Assembly: GCA_030612785.1 (NCBI GenBank)
Contig: JAUWNF010000167.1
Span: 1-7,205 of the forward strand
Source: Phycisphaerales bacterium
GTDB taxonomy: Bacteria > Planctomycetota > Phycisphaerae > UBA1845
Direction of reading: 5' to 3'
DNA: 7,205 nt
Shown here: in pieces, positions 1-6,046 of the stretch
Layout of the letters: each line of letters begins with the position of its first letter
How positions within the stretch are numbered: position 1 is the first letter of the stretch
Translations under genes and position numbers: made by a program
The notes under the pieces: model-generated
Told to the model about the DNA's origin: nothing
The model's input: only the letters and a program-made list of their open reading frames with translations
Databases searched by the model: none

Positions 1-3
1 ATC

Positions 4-68
4 TGTAGCGTCGCCCCTTGTGGGCGGCGCACCTGCGTTTTTCGCCACCCACAAGGGGTGACGCTACA
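4..68. repeat. Paired inverted REP-like element, copy 1
   Basis: A 65-bp element made of two inverted 26-nt units (4-29 and 43-68) around a 13-nt spacer with a T run. Each unit begins TGTAG and folds on its own: stem CGTCGCCC (9-16), loop CTTGT (17-21), stem GGGCGGCG (22-29), with one T-G wobble. The right unit, read on the - strand, has CGTCACCC, CTTGT, GGGTGGCG. The whole element matches the reverse complement of the copy at 2985-3049 at 58 of 65 positions without gaps; five of the seven differences are in the spacer. A GTAG foot followed by a hairpin, in inverted pairs, resembles enterobacterial REP/BIME elements mobilised by Y1 (RAYT) transposases. No transposase is visible here, so that origin is inferred. 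Confidence 0.85.
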
Positions 69-101
69 TCTGAGGCCGTTACGAATGACTAAACCGACAG
101 C

Positions 102-232
102 CCCTCTTGGTAAGGGGGCGGGCTCCACGGTTCTCGGACCACCCAAACCGTCCCTCGAACTGGCGGTCACCGGCGCGCAGCGGGTCAGTCGTTGACTTCG
201 AGGGGGTCAACCCTACACTTTTACCAAGAGGG
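102..232. repeat. Inverted 12-bp motif pair CCCTCTTGGTAA / TTACCAAGAGGG
   Basis: The left arm is 102-113 and the right arm 221-232, perfect over 12 bp with 107 bp between them. With one single-base gap the match extends to AGCCC(C)TCTTGGTAA. The left arm also sits in a local CCCCT-loop-AGGGG hairpin (101-117). A weaker third version, TTTCAAGAGGGG, lies near 286-298. Degenerate copies in both orientations suggest a dispersed intergenic repeat family rather than one long stem, but an operator pair is also possible. Confidence 0.55.
192..219 (+). promoter_or_regulatory. Candidate sigma-70-type promoter for the sensor kinase
   Basis: TTGACT (192-197, 5 of 6 to TTGACA) is followed after 16 bp by TACACT (214-219, 4 of 6 to TATAAT). 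Initiation would fall near 226, inside the right arm of the CCCTCTTGGTAA inverted pair, leaving a leader of about 120 nt. The -35 box lies within a perfect GTTGAC-N9-GTCAAC inverted repeat (191-211), a possible operator. This rests on consensus matching only. Confidence 0.35.
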
Positions 233-347
233 CTCAACTCGCGGGTTCCGGCGGTCCGCCGTCGAGGAATCCCTGCCGGACGTTCCATTTCAAGAGGGGG
301 GCGCGTTCGGGGGAACGGATATGACCTGGGTGTGAGGAAACACTGCC

Positions 348-2015
348 GTGCCGACGCTCTTCGTGCTTCGAGGCCCCGACAAAGGCCGCACATTTCAAAC
401 CCCGGACGAACCCGCGGTGCTCGGGCGACAGTCCGACCACATCCCCCTGAATGACAACGCGGCTTCGCGGGAGCACGCCATGCTCAGGCGCGAAGGCCAG
501 CGCTGGGTCATCGAAGACCTCAACAGTTCCAACGGCACCTACGTCAACGGGGAGCGCCTCGACGGTCCGGCGACGCTCAAGCACGGGGACCAGATCAAGG
601 TCGGTGGCACTGTGCTGGTCTTCAGCGGCGACGATTCCGTCGAACGATTCAGCGGACCGACCCTGACCCGCGACCTGGTCGAATACGCCGCCCCCGGCGC
701 AGACGGTGGCATGGATTCGTCGATCCTCTCGGCCATCCCAAGTTGTGAGGACAGCGTCATTCTGGCGGCGCCCGAGACGGCCGATGCCGTGCACGCCTGG
801 AAGCTCATGTACCAGATCGCCGAGGCGATCGGAATGTTCGTGGACATCGAGGATTTCCTCGAGCGGATTACCGACCTGATCTGCGATCATTTTGTCTTCG
901 ACTGCGTGCTGGTGCTCATGGGCACTCCCGAGGACGATGTGTTCGCACCCCAGGTGGTGCGCTACCGATCCGAACAGAAGGGGGAGCAACCCAAGATCAC
1001 CGCCTCGCGGACGATCATCAACCGCGTTCGAGAAACGAAGAACGGGATACTCTGCGCCAATGCGATGACCGACCAGCGTTTCGCCGACGGCGACAAGGCC
1101 GACAGCATACATAGCCTCGGGCTGCGCAGCGTGCTCTGTGTGCCGATCATCACGCACGACGAGGTACACGGAATCATCCACATCGCCTGCGCCATGGCGC
1201 AGCACGCCTACACCCACGAACAACTGCGCCTGGCCACCGCCATCGGACGAATGACCGGTATGGCTATCGAAAACGCGCGACTGTTGCAGTCCCGGATGCA
1301 AAACGAGCGCCTGGCGGCGATGGGCGAAACCGTCGCCTACCTCTCCCATCACATCCGCAATCTCTTGCAAGGGTTACACAGCGGGTCGGACTTGCTGGAG
1401 TTGGGAATCAAGAAGAACAACCTCGATACCGTCGTGTCGGGTTGGAAGAGCCTTCAACGCAACCTGGACCGAACCCTGCTCCTGGCCACCGATATGTTGA
1501 CCTTCAGCAAAGACCGGCAACCCACCATCGAGATGGGCGAACTGAACAAGCTTGTCGAAGAGGCAATCGTCCTGGCCCAGCACAACGCCGACGCCAAGGG
1601 GGTCATGCTGCTGACCGACTTCGCCCGGATTCCTCCGACGGCGCTCGATAAAGACGGACTCCACCAAGCCATTCTCAATCTGGTGCTCAACGCCATCGAC
1701 GCGTGCCCGGAAACCGAGGGGCGCGTGGTGGTGACGACCGCTTACGACGCACAGGGCGCCACCGCCGCCATCTCCGTGAGCGACAACGGCCCGGGGATCG
1801 AACCCGAGGAAGTCGAAAGCATCTTCGAGCCGTTTCGCTCCACCAAGGGGCACGGTGGGACGGGGTTGGGGCTTGCCGCCGCCAAGAAGGTCGTGCGTGA
1901 GAGTGGCGGCGAACTCGAGGTCGAGACCCGCCCAGGTGAAGGAACCACCTTCAGAATCCTCATCCCCCTCGGCCGCACGCACGTCCTGGACAGCGATCAG
2001 ACCATCAGCATGTAA
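348..2015 (+). CDS. FHA-GAF sensor histidine kinase
   Basis: A predicted soluble sensor kinase of 555 residues with no membrane segment or signal peptide. Residues 1-94 form an FHA phosphothreonine-binding domain, with GR (26-27), SREHA (40-44) and NSSNGTYVNG (59-68). An acidic linker leads to a GAF domain (about 150-312). Then comes a HisKA helix with SHHIRN (333-338; phosphoacceptor probably H334) and an HATPase_c domain (about 400-540) with N box NLVLN (444-448), G1 box DNGPG (479-483), F box FEPF (493-496) and G2 box GGTGLGLA (503-510). The GTG start is preceded by GAGGA (334-338) at good spacing, and the FHA fold begins at once, which supports it. The residue after the phosphohistidine is His instead of the usual Glu/Asp. 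No response regulator is adjacent, so its partner is unknown; it probably receives both a phosphopeptide and a small-molecule signal. It ends 26 bp from nadK, tail to tail. Confidence 0.95.
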   Translation: MPTLFVLRGPDKGRTFQTPDEPAVLGRQSDHIPLNDNAASREHAMLRREGQRWVIEDLNSSNGTYVNGERLDGPATLKHGDQIKVGGTVLVFSGDDSVERFSGPTLTRDLVEYAAPGADGGMDSSILSAIPSCEDSVILAAPETADAVHAWKLMYQIAEAIGMFVDIEDFLERITDLICDHFVFDCVLVLMGTPEDDVFAPQVVRYRSEQKGEQPKITASRTIINRVRETKNGILCANAMTDQRFADGDKADSIHSLGLRSVLCVPIITHDEVHGIIHIACAMAQHAYTHEQLRLATAIGRMTGMAIENARLLQSRMQNERLAAMGETVAYLSHHIRNLLQGLHSGSDLLELGIKKNNLDTVVSGWKSLQRNLDRTLLLATDMLTFSKDRQPTIEMGELNKLVEEAIVLAQHNADAKGVMLLTDFARIPPTALDKDGLHQAILNLVLNAIDACPETEGRVVVTTAYDAQGATAAISVSDNGPGIEPEEVESIFEPFRSTKGHGGTGLGLAAAKKVVRESGGELEVETRPGEGTTFRILIPLGRTHVLDSDQTISM

Positions 2016-2044
2016 TAGCCATTGGGAATCGCCGCGAACGGCTA
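2016..2044. terminator. Weak bidirectional terminator candidate between convergent genes
   Basis: TAGCCATT (2016-2023) can pair with AACGGCTA (2037-2044), 7 of 8 bases with one A-C mismatch and a 13-nt loop. It fills the short gap between the kinase stop and the nadK stop, and its right arm includes the nadK stop codon. There is no T tract on either side, so it is not a classic intrinsic terminator. Confidence 0.25.
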
Positions 2045-2893
2045 CCGGGGCGACTGGCCCCAACGGAACTTGGTGACCAGCTTGTTCCAATTAGGGTAGA
2101 GCGGGTTGCGCACGAGACGCAGGGGCGTGGCGGAGCGGGTAATCACCGTGCGGTCGTCCACCTCCAAGGGGTGGGACACCTGCCCGTCGATGGTGACCAT
2201 GCTCCCGGGATTGATCTCCTTGGCGACGATCTCGATGCGCGAATCGTACTCGACCACCAGCGGCTTGTGCGTCAGGGAGTGCGGGCACAGGGGTGTCAAC
2301 ACGATGGCATGGACGCCCGCCTGAAGAATAGGACCGCCGGCGGAGAGGTTGTGGGCCGTCGAGCCCGTCGGAGTGCTAACAATCACCCCGTCCCCGCCAA
2401 CGTCGGTTAGCTTCTGCTCATCGAGAAACATAGACAGCGCTATGCTTCTGAACGGCGGACCGGCCTGGATGACGCAGTCGTTGAGCGCCCGGCTGCTAAA
2501 GCACGCTTGCCCTTCTCGGTAGACGCTGACGTCCAGCATCATGCGCGTTTCGATCAGCGCTGGATCATCAATTGCCCGGTCGAAATGGGCTCTCAGTTCT
2601 TCCACCGAGAAGTTGGCCAGGAACCCGAGCCGCCCGAGGTTCACCCCGATGAGGGGAATCTGTTCCGCCCCCAGAGAGCGCGCGACGCTGAGGAGCGTAC
2701 CATCGCCACCGAGCACAATAATGGCCTCGGCGCCGGCGTTGACCGCCTTACGCGTGTCCAGCCCCAAGTCCGCCCCGACCAGATCACACCGTTCGGCGGC
2801 GAACTGCTGAAGTTCGGCCAGGGTCCGGGCCACCGAATCCTTGTCAGGATTGCCGAGAATGAAAACGCGCCGGGCTGACACGGAATCAGACAT
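2042..2893 (-). CDS. nadK: NAD kinase
   Basis: ATP-dependent NAD kinase, a cytoplasmic enzyme that phosphorylates the 2'-hydroxyl of the NAD adenosine ribose to make NADP. Counted from the ATG at 2893 it is 283 residues, a normal length. The diagnostic motifs are present: GGDGTLL (62-68, catalytic Asp in GGDG), NLGRLGFLANF (85-95), the ND pair (138-139), GGDGVIVSTPTGSTAHNLSAG (from 166) and LTPLCPHSL (199-207). The usual TGSTAY/S is TGSTAHN here. An in-frame GTG at 2908 would add MNPHL; an AGG lies only 2 nt upstream of it, too close for a good site. The ATG lacks a clear Shine-Dalgarno sequence, so the start is uncertain. It follows dxs on the same strand after 158 bp of hairpins, so it may be co-transcribed or have its own signal. 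NADP(H) is needed by the MEP-pathway reductase that follows DXS. Confidence 0.95.
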   Translation of the reverse strand: MSDSVSARRVFILGNPDKDSVARTLAELQQFAAERCDLVGADLGLDTRKAVNAGAEAIIVLGGDGTLLSVARSLGAEQIPLIGVNLGRLGFLANFSVEELRAHFDRAIDDPALIETRMMLDVSVYREGQACFSSRALNDCVIQAGPPFRSIALSMFLDEQKLTDVGGDGVIVSTPTGSTAHNLSAGGPILQAGVHAIVLTPLCPHSLTHKPLVVEYDSRIEIVAKEINPGSMVTIDGQVSHPLEVDDRTVITRSATPLRLVRNPLYPNWNKLVTKFRWGQSPR

Positions 2894-2935
2894 CAGATGC
2901 GGATTCACTACCTGTGTGAACGTTGCCGGTTAATA

Positions 2936-2970
2936 CATGCCTGCGCCGGCCTCTAGCCGGCTTAGGCATG
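2936..2970. repeat. Strong 15-bp-stem hairpin between dxs and nadK
   Basis: CATGCCTGCGCCGGC (2936-2950) and GCCGGCTTAGGCATG (2956-2970) are inverted, with 13 of 15 matches (one of the two exceptions is a G-T wobble) around a 5-nt loop CTCTA. It begins 43 bp upstream of the nadK ATG. It is unrelated in sequence to the neighbouring REP-like pair. No T tract follows on the - strand, so it looks more like a dispersed palindromic repeat or an mRNA-stability element than an intrinsic terminator. Confidence 0.7.
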
Positions 2971-2984
2971 CCACCAGCCGTCAG

Positions 2985-3049
2985 TGTAGCGTCACCCCTT
3001 GTGGGTGACGAGAAACAAGGCTACGCCGCCCACAAGGGGCGACGCTACA
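2985..3049. repeat. Paired inverted REP-like element, copy 2
   Basis: A 65-bp element inverted relative to copy 1 at 4-68. The left unit (2985-3010) is TGTAG, then a perfect 8-bp stem CGTCACCC/GGGTGACG closed by CTTGT. The spacer is 3011-3023 (13 nt, the same length as in copy 1). The right unit (3024-3049), read on the - strand, has CGTCGCCC, CTTGT, GGGCGGCG. The left and right units differ by a paired A-T to G-C change within the stem. It starts 2 bp beyond the dxs stop codon, so dxs mRNA would end in, or run through, a very stable structure. Confidence 0.88.
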
Positions 3050-3051
3050 AA

Positions 3052-5013
3052 CTAAATCGACAGCCTGTCACGGTCGCGGCTCGTACGCGGACGAAACTTG
3101 TCGAGTCCCAAGGTACCGCCCGTCGCATACACGGCGTCGGAATCTTGTTCGATCAGGCGCAGCACTGCAGAAGCCAGCCCGGCGGCGTCGAGGCCAACCT
3201 CCACCAACTGCTCCTTGCGCGAACCATGGGCGACGAAGCGGTCGGCGGGGAGACCGAGACGCACCGATCGGCTGGCGTCCAAGCCTTGCTCCTGGGCCGC
3301 CTCCAACACCGCCGACCCGAAACCACCACAGACGGAGTGATCCTCCACCGTCGCCACCGGGCGCCCGCCCGCGAAAGCGGCGGCGACCATCTCGCAATCG
3401 ATCGGTCTGGCAAACCGGGCGTTGACCACCGCGACCTCGATATCCTCAGCCGATAGCAGTTCCGCCGCCTCTAGGGCGGTGGTTGTCGTCGTTCCGTAAG
3501 CCAGGATGGTCGCCGCGTCGCCGGCACGCAGCTTCCGCGAAACGCCCAGCGCAAATGGCGGGCAATCGGCCAGAGGTTCGGGAACCGCGTCCCGCGGATA
3601 GCGGACCGCTGCGGGCATCGGCAGAGAGAGGCCTAGTTTCAGCGCCGCGTGAAGCTCCGGCTCATCCGCCGGCGCCATCAGCACCATGCCCGGCAACCCT
3701 CGTAGGTAAGCGATATCCAGAAACCCATGGTGTACCGCCCCGTCGCCGCCTACCAGACCGGCGCGATCAATGCAGAACAGCACCGGAAGCCCTTGCAGAA
3801 CAACCTCCTGGAACACCTGGTCGAAGCCACGCTGCAGAAACGTCGAATAAATCGCCGCCACCGGACGTAGGCCCGCCTTGGCCAGACCGGCGGCGATATC
3901 CACCGTGCAACTCTCGGCGATCCCGCAATCCAAAAAACGCTCGGGGAAACGTTCCGCGAATTTGTCCAGCCCGGTTCCGCTGGGCATGGCCGCGGTCAGC
4001 GCAAAAACCTTGTCGTTATCCTCAGCCAGCCGGCAGAGGCTCTCGACGAAAGCGCGGGTCCAACTCTTGCCCGGTCCGTTCTGAATGGTCACCTTGCCGG
4101 CTTCCACTTTGAACGGCCTGGGGCTATGGAACTTGCCGGGCTCGGCCATGGCCCATTCACACCCGCGTCCCTTATCGGTGTGCACGTGCAGCAATACGGG
4201 GTGCTGAACGTCTTTGAGAATGTCGAGCATCTCCACCAAATGGGCGAGGTCGTGTCCGTCAATGGGCCCGACGTACTGGAACCCGAGCTGCTCGAAGATC
4301 TGGTGCGGAGCGAGCGTCGCCTTGAACCTTTCCTTCAAGATGTCCAGAGTGTCGAACATGGGCTTGCCCACCAGGGGCAGCTTGGGCAGCGACTCGCGCA
4401 CCTTTCTCTTAAGGTTGTCGTACCGCTGGCTGGAACGGAGCTTGGCCAGGTGCTCGGAGATGGCACCTTGAGTAGGCGAGATGCCCCAGTTGTTGTCATT
4501 GAGCAGGACCAGAAACTGGCGTTTGAGCGTGCCGGCTTGATTGAGTCCCTCGAATGCCACTCCGTTGACAATACTCGCGTCGCCGACCAAAGCGACCACA
4601 CGCGTGTCTCGCCCCAGCATCTGGTCGCCCCGGGCCAGCCCGACCGCCGTGGCGATCGCGGTGCCGGCATGTCCCACGTCGAAGAGGTCGTACTCACTTT
4701 CCGCGATGGAAGGGAAACCGGACACTCCGCCGGTCCGGCGCAGAGTATCGAAGCGATGATGGCGCCCGGTGAGCAGCTTGTGCGGATAGCACTGGTGCCC
4801 CACGTCCCACAGCAGGCGATCCTTGGCAAAATCGAACGTGCGGTGCAGGGCGATGGTCAACTCGGTGACACCCAGGTTGCTCGACAGATGCCCACCGTTG
4901 CGCCCGACCACCTCAATGATCCGCGCACGGATCTCCTCCGCCAGAGCGGCAAGTTGGCTCACAGACAAACGCCGTAGATCCGCAGGACCTTCGATTCCTT
5001 CGAGTAACCCCAT
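3052..5013 (-). CDS. dxs: 1-deoxy-D-xylulose-5-phosphate synthase
   Basis: Thiamine-diphosphate-dependent cytoplasmic enzyme that condenses pyruvate with glyceraldehyde 3-phosphate to DXP, the first step of the MEP isoprenoid pathway (also feeding thiamine and pyridoxal synthesis). At 653 residues it is near full DXS length, with a polar tail of about 30 residues. Visible motifs, numbered from the ATG: GGHLSSNLG (40-48), DVGHQCYPHK (70-79), FDVGHAGTAIATA (111-123), the ThDP motif GDAS (144-147) running to LNDN (171-174), GIAES with the conserved Glu (E367), FLQRGFDQ (Arg395), DRAGLVGGDGAVHHG (Asp424, His428), YPRD (Arg472), and the C-terminal EDH...GGFGSAVLE and LGLPADRFVAHG. GDAS replaces the common GDGA and ESC replaces EQH; I recall GDAS in planctomycete DXS. 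The ATG is favoured over the adjacent TTG at 5016 because ACGGAG lies 6 nt upstream. It follows the prenyl synthase by 48 bp, probably in one operon. Confidence 0.97.
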   Translation of the reverse strand: MGLLEGIEGPADLRRLSVSQLAALAEEIRARIIEVVGRNGGHLSSNLGVTELTIALHRTFDFAKDRLLWDVGHQCYPHKLLTGRHHRFDTLRRTGGVSGFPSIAESEYDLFDVGHAGTAIATAVGLARGDQMLGRDTRVVALVGDASIVNGVAFEGLNQAGTLKRQFLVLLNDNNWGISPTQGAISEHLAKLRSSQRYDNLKRKVRESLPKLPLVGKPMFDTLDILKERFKATLAPHQIFEQLGFQYVGPIDGHDLAHLVEMLDILKDVQHPVLLHVHTDKGRGCEWAMAEPGKFHSPRPFKVEAGKVTIQNGPGKSWTRAFVESLCRLAEDNDKVFALTAAMPSGTGLDKFAERFPERFLDCGIAESCTVDIAAGLAKAGLRPVAAIYSTFLQRGFDQVFQEVVLQGLPVLFCIDRAGLVGGDGAVHHGFLDIAYLRGLPGMVLMAPADEPELHAALKLGLSLPMPAAVRYPRDAVPEPLADCPPFALGVSRKLRAGDAATILAYGTTTTTALEAAELLSAEDIEVAVVNARFARPIDCEMVAAAFAGGRPVATVEDHSVCGGFGSAVLEAAQEQGLDASRSVRLGLPADRFVAHGSRKEQLVEVGLDAAGLASAVLRLIEQDSDAVYATGGTLGLDKFRPRTSRDRDRLSI

Positions 5014-5019
5014 CAAATG

Positions 5020-5025
5020 CTCCGT
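5020..5025 (-). promoter_or_regulatory. Ribosome binding site of dxs
   Basis: On the - strand ACGGAG occupies 5025-5020, with 6 nt before the ATG at 5013. A second GACGGAG lies 9 nt further upstream. The spacing suits the ATG; the in-frame TTG at 5016 would leave only 3 nt, so the ATG is the likelier start. Confidence 0.6.
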
Positions 5026-5061
5026 ACGCTCCGTCCGGTGGGGCGTTCAAGTCGCAGGACG

Positions 5062-5985
5062 TCAACAGCCTCGCTCGACCACATAGGTCGCCAGTTCTCG
5101 CAGGGCGCGGGCGTCACCACCGAAGTCCTTCAGAGCGGTTGAGGCCTCATCAGCATGACGACGAGCCGTCCGCCGGCTTTCCTCAATACCTACGCACGCG
5201 GGATAGGTTTGTTTACCCGCGCCGGCGTCCTTCCCCACGTTCTTGCCCGTTTGCCTAGCACTGGCTGTTACGTCCAATAAATCATCGGCAATTTGGAACG
5301 CCAGACCCAAGTGCAAGCCATAACGGCCCAGGCACTCCATCTGCTGGGCACCGGCGCCCCCACTGATCCCGCCCATCCGGCAGGCGGCCTGCAACAGGCG
5401 GGCCGTCTTGTACCGGTGGATGTAGTCCACGCGGGGCTTCTCCACCGGCTGGCCCTCGCCCTCCACGTCCGCCACCTGCCCGCCAATTATGCCCTGCCAG
5501 CCGGTCGCCTGTGACAACTCGTGGACCAACGCCACGGCGCGCCCCGAGTCCTCCACTCGTGTGGTGAGCAACTCGAACGCCACAGCCAGCAGCGCATCCC
5601 CCGCAAGCACCGCCATCGCCTCGCCAAACTTCACGTGGTTGGTCGGGCGTCCGCGGCGTAGGTCGGCGTCGTCCATAGCCGGCAGGTCGTCGTGGATGAG
5701 CGAGAAGGCATGGACGCACTCGATGGCGGCGGCAACGGGCAACGCGGCCTCCGCTTCCCCACCCACCAGCCGGCAGCACTCGGTCACCAGATACGGCCGG
5801 AGCCGTTTTCCGGGGGCCAGCGCAGAATAGCGCATGGCCTCCACGAGCGACTCGGGAGCGTCTTTCACAGCTTCTAAAAACTTTGAAAACCGCTGATCGA
5901 AAGCTTCGGCGAATCGTTTCACTGCCGCCGAAACGGGTTCGGCAAATGTGGGTTCGGACTTCACCGCGGCGTTTCCGAGACGCAA
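5062..5985 (-). CDS. ispA: Polyprenyl (farnesyl/geranylgeranyl) diphosphate synthase, IspA/CrtE type
   Basis: Short-chain trans-prenyl transferase that condenses isopentenyl diphosphate with allylic diphosphates; cytoplasmic and Mg-dependent. The first aspartate-rich motif is DDLPAMDD (99-106), with the two-residue insertion of bacterial type II enzymes, followed by LRRGRPTNH. The second is DDLLD (234-238) within FQIADDLLDVT, followed by TGKNVGKDAGAGKQTYP. GKRLRPYL (59-66) is the IPP-binding region and KTARLLQAA (193-201) the KT motif. Phe94, five residues before the first motif, is aromatic as in E. coli IspA (Tyr), which favours a C15 product; C20 cannot be excluded. The length of 307 fits. 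The longest start is TTG at 5985, without a clear Shine-Dalgarno sequence; GTG at 5964 has GGA 9 nt upstream and would give 300 residues, so the start is uncertain. It heads the - strand block and lies 48 bp before dxs. Confidence 0.93.
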   Translation of the reverse strand: MRLGNAAVKSEPTFAEPVSAAVKRFAEAFDQRFSKFLEAVKDAPESLVEAMRYSALAPGKRLRPYLVTECCRLVGGEAEAALPVAAAIECVHAFSLIHDDLPAMDDADLRRGRPTNHVKFGEAMAVLAGDALLAVAFELLTTRVEDSGRAVALVHELSQATGWQGIIGGQVADVEGEGQPVEKPRVDYIHRYKTARLLQAACRMGGISGGAGAQQMECLGRYGLHLGLAFQIADDLLDVTASARQTGKNVGKDAGAGKQTYPACVGIEESRRTARRHADEASTALKDFGGDARALRELATYVVERGC

Positions 5986-6017
5986 CCAAGCAAAAAGACG
6001 TACTAAACGCGGTTTTA

Positions 6018-6046
6018 AGTATACCCCGCGCCTCAGGCGTCAACAA
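6018..6046 (-). promoter_or_regulatory. Candidate sigma-70-type promoter for the isoprenoid block
   Basis: On the - strand TTGTTG (6046-6041) is followed after 17 bp by TATACT (6023-6018, 5 of 6 to TATAAT). A TTGACG starting 3 nt later is a better -35 match but leaves only 14 bp. Initiation near 6011 would give a leader of about 25 nt to the TTG or 46 nt to the GTG start. A perfect CGCCT-G-AGGCG palindrome (6029-6039) fills the spacer, a position where a bound regulator would block RNA polymerase. Confidence 0.4.

Larger units (their letters stand above)
69..347. other. Non-coding leader region upstream of the sensor kinase
   Basis: I see no credible gene here. The open frames that cross it are arginine/proline-rich shadows without a supported start. 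It holds an inverted pair of CCCTCTTGGTAA motifs (102-113 and 221-232), a candidate promoter (192-219), a 13-bp palindrome CGGCGGTCCGCCG (249-261) and a short CGTTC-GGGG-GAACG hairpin (304-317) just ahead of the kinase ribosome binding site. A motif ACTAAACCGACAGCC (88-102) nearly repeats the sequence over the dxs stop codon (3051-3065). Confidence 0.6.

Noticed and set aside
321..335. Four-codon upstream open frame (Met-Thr-Trp-Val) before the kinase start
   Set aside because: No ribosome binding site was seen and such a short frame is expected by chance; its stop overlaps the kinase Shine-Dalgarno region, but nothing else supports a leader peptide.
107..454. 115-residue + strand open frame upstream of the kinase
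   Set aside because: It overlaps the FHA coding start in another frame and runs through repeat and promoter-like sequence; Arg/Pro-rich shadow.
234..1370. 378-residue open frame antisense to the sensor kinase
   Set aside because: It mirrors a GC-rich coding gene whose FHA, GAF and kinase motifs are unmistakable; the antisense product shows no recognisable domain.
1..3049. The 26-nt units considered as CRISPR repeats
   Set aside because: Only two units occur per locus, inverted to each other with a fixed 13-nt spacer; no array of direct repeats and no cas genes.
2909..3051. dxs-nadK gap considered as an intrinsic terminator or riboswitch
   Set aside because: The hairpins lack a following T tract on the - strand and show no known riboswitch core; dispersed palindromic repeats explain them better.
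4126..4977. 283-residue open frame antisense to dxs
   Set aside because: It lies wholly within dxs, shows no domain I recognise, and is best explained by codon bias of dxs on the other strand.
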